Origin: Notospermus geniculatus
Taxonomy: Eukaryota; Nemertea; Pilidiophora; Heteronemertea; Lineidae
Direction of reading: 5' to 3'
Length of the DNA stretch: 64,000 nucleotides
Assembly: GCA_002633025.1 (NCBI GenBank)
Contig: NMRB01000328.1
Location: 66,532 to 130,531 of the forward strand
A model generated the notes under the pieces. It was given only the letters and a program-made list of their open reading frames with translations, searched no databases and was not told the DNA's origin. Shown in pieces: positions 63,230-64,000 of this stretch (position 1 is its first letter; each line of letters opens with the position of its first letter). The translations under genes and the position numbers were made by a program.

Positions 63230-64000
63230 TGATTTTGCTGCATTCACTATTAATTGGTAATCCTGATCTTGTAGGCAAAGACTGCAGTAATTCCACCGTC
63301 TAATGCCTGCTTCATGTTATGGTAATGACAAAAAACTGTGGGAAGCTACAATGTACGATTAATTTCCCGTTGTCGTCATCGGAGTAGAGGGGAATTGGAT
63401 TGTTCAGCATTTTTAGAACAAAATTGAAGTCAAAATACTTGAAATAAAATTTACTAACAAAGTACCCGTCGATGACAGGTCATGAATCGCGGGGTGGCTC
63501 CAGAATATAGAGTTTTCGCAAAGCCCCCAAAACGCCAAAGCGAACGTCTATTATTTTGTTCGGTGCTCTTTTCGTGGCAGCGAAGAATGTGTTTGTCGGT
63601 CGTGTTGGCGTTTCGTGAAAACTCCCTATGTGAGTCCCGTTAAAGTGGTCCTAAACCGCCGGGGCGAGCGAGACAGCCTCGTTTTCATTTTCCCGCGCTA
63701 CGCCAGGATGAATGAACGCCTGTCAATCATCACGTCACGTGATTACTATGGAATTTACTACGCGATCACTGATTGGGCAAGTTCTGATAATTGACAGCTG
63801 TGTGAGAGCTGATTGTCAAAGCAACATGGATGCAACCAGTTCAGCGAGTCGAGATTTCTCCTCGATTCCGGGGAGTTTTAGCGGATATATTCACGCCTAA
63901 GAGTGTTCAATCCGACACGAGTGACACCATTGATGACGGTGTCGGCCGGTACATGCATGTATGCCAGGCAAGTTGGTCTTTTCTCAAAAGAAACCACAGA
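63230..64000. other. No firm gene; promoter-like sequence at the edge
   Basis: CACGTCACGTGA at about 63731 looks like a CRE/E-box promoter element. A short open frame follows at 63826 (MDATSSASRDF..), possibly the first exon of a gene that lies beyond the window. Confidence 0.25.

Overview
The window is nuclear DNA of a multicellular animal, most likely a marine invertebrate. Exons are short and bounded by GT-AG introns, there are no bacterial-style operons, most of the sequence is transposable-element debris, and many repeats are rich in GGCCTA and in ACATGTA-type words. These features fit echinoderm, hemichordate, cephalochordate or lophotrochozoan genomes, but I cannot name the species. 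Single N positions at 13492, 23249, 44681 and 51357 mark a draft assembly.

Left part (0-20 kb): four minus-strand coding exons (19548-19906, 18067-18231, 2808-3047, 758-955) have good splice signals and all join in phase 0. Together they predict a complete 319-residue secreted protein with a signal peptide, a propeptide, a furin-type RQRR site and eight cysteines. Two AATAAA signals follow the stop codon. I do not recognise the family. Its 15-kb second intron holds a nearly full-length Ty3/Gypsy LTR retrotransposon (5482-13796, minus strand, 4-bp ATAA target duplication), large inverted-repeat elements with younger insertions inside them, and arrays of a dispersed repeat. A 2.8-kb TIR element lies about 30 bp upstream of the first coding exon.

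Middle part (20-37 kb): a two-exon gene of unknown function with a minisatellite-coded basic tail (23383-24342), a small TATA-linked ORF (26919), a tRNA-derived SINE, and an island of nested fold-back elements (28.6-31.7 kb). It also holds a perfect 382-bp palindrome and several short MITEs.

Right part (37-64 kb): a transposase ORF is followed in a shifted frame by a SWIM-like motif and a USP-type deubiquitinase domain (38.7-41.3 kb). Around it are fragments of PIF/Harbinger-like and P/THAP9-like transposases, a tyrosine recombinase, a Ulp1-like protease and a decayed multi-copy transposon protein (59.2-60.4 kb). There are also nested MITEs with identifiable target duplications, a possible partial LTR element with a TATA promoter (53.7-54.3 kb), a 2.6-kb inverted-repeat element, and a C2H2 zinc-finger gene (61086-61658). 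Apart from the secreted-protein gene and a few candidate exons, nearly every coding signal belongs to mobile elements.
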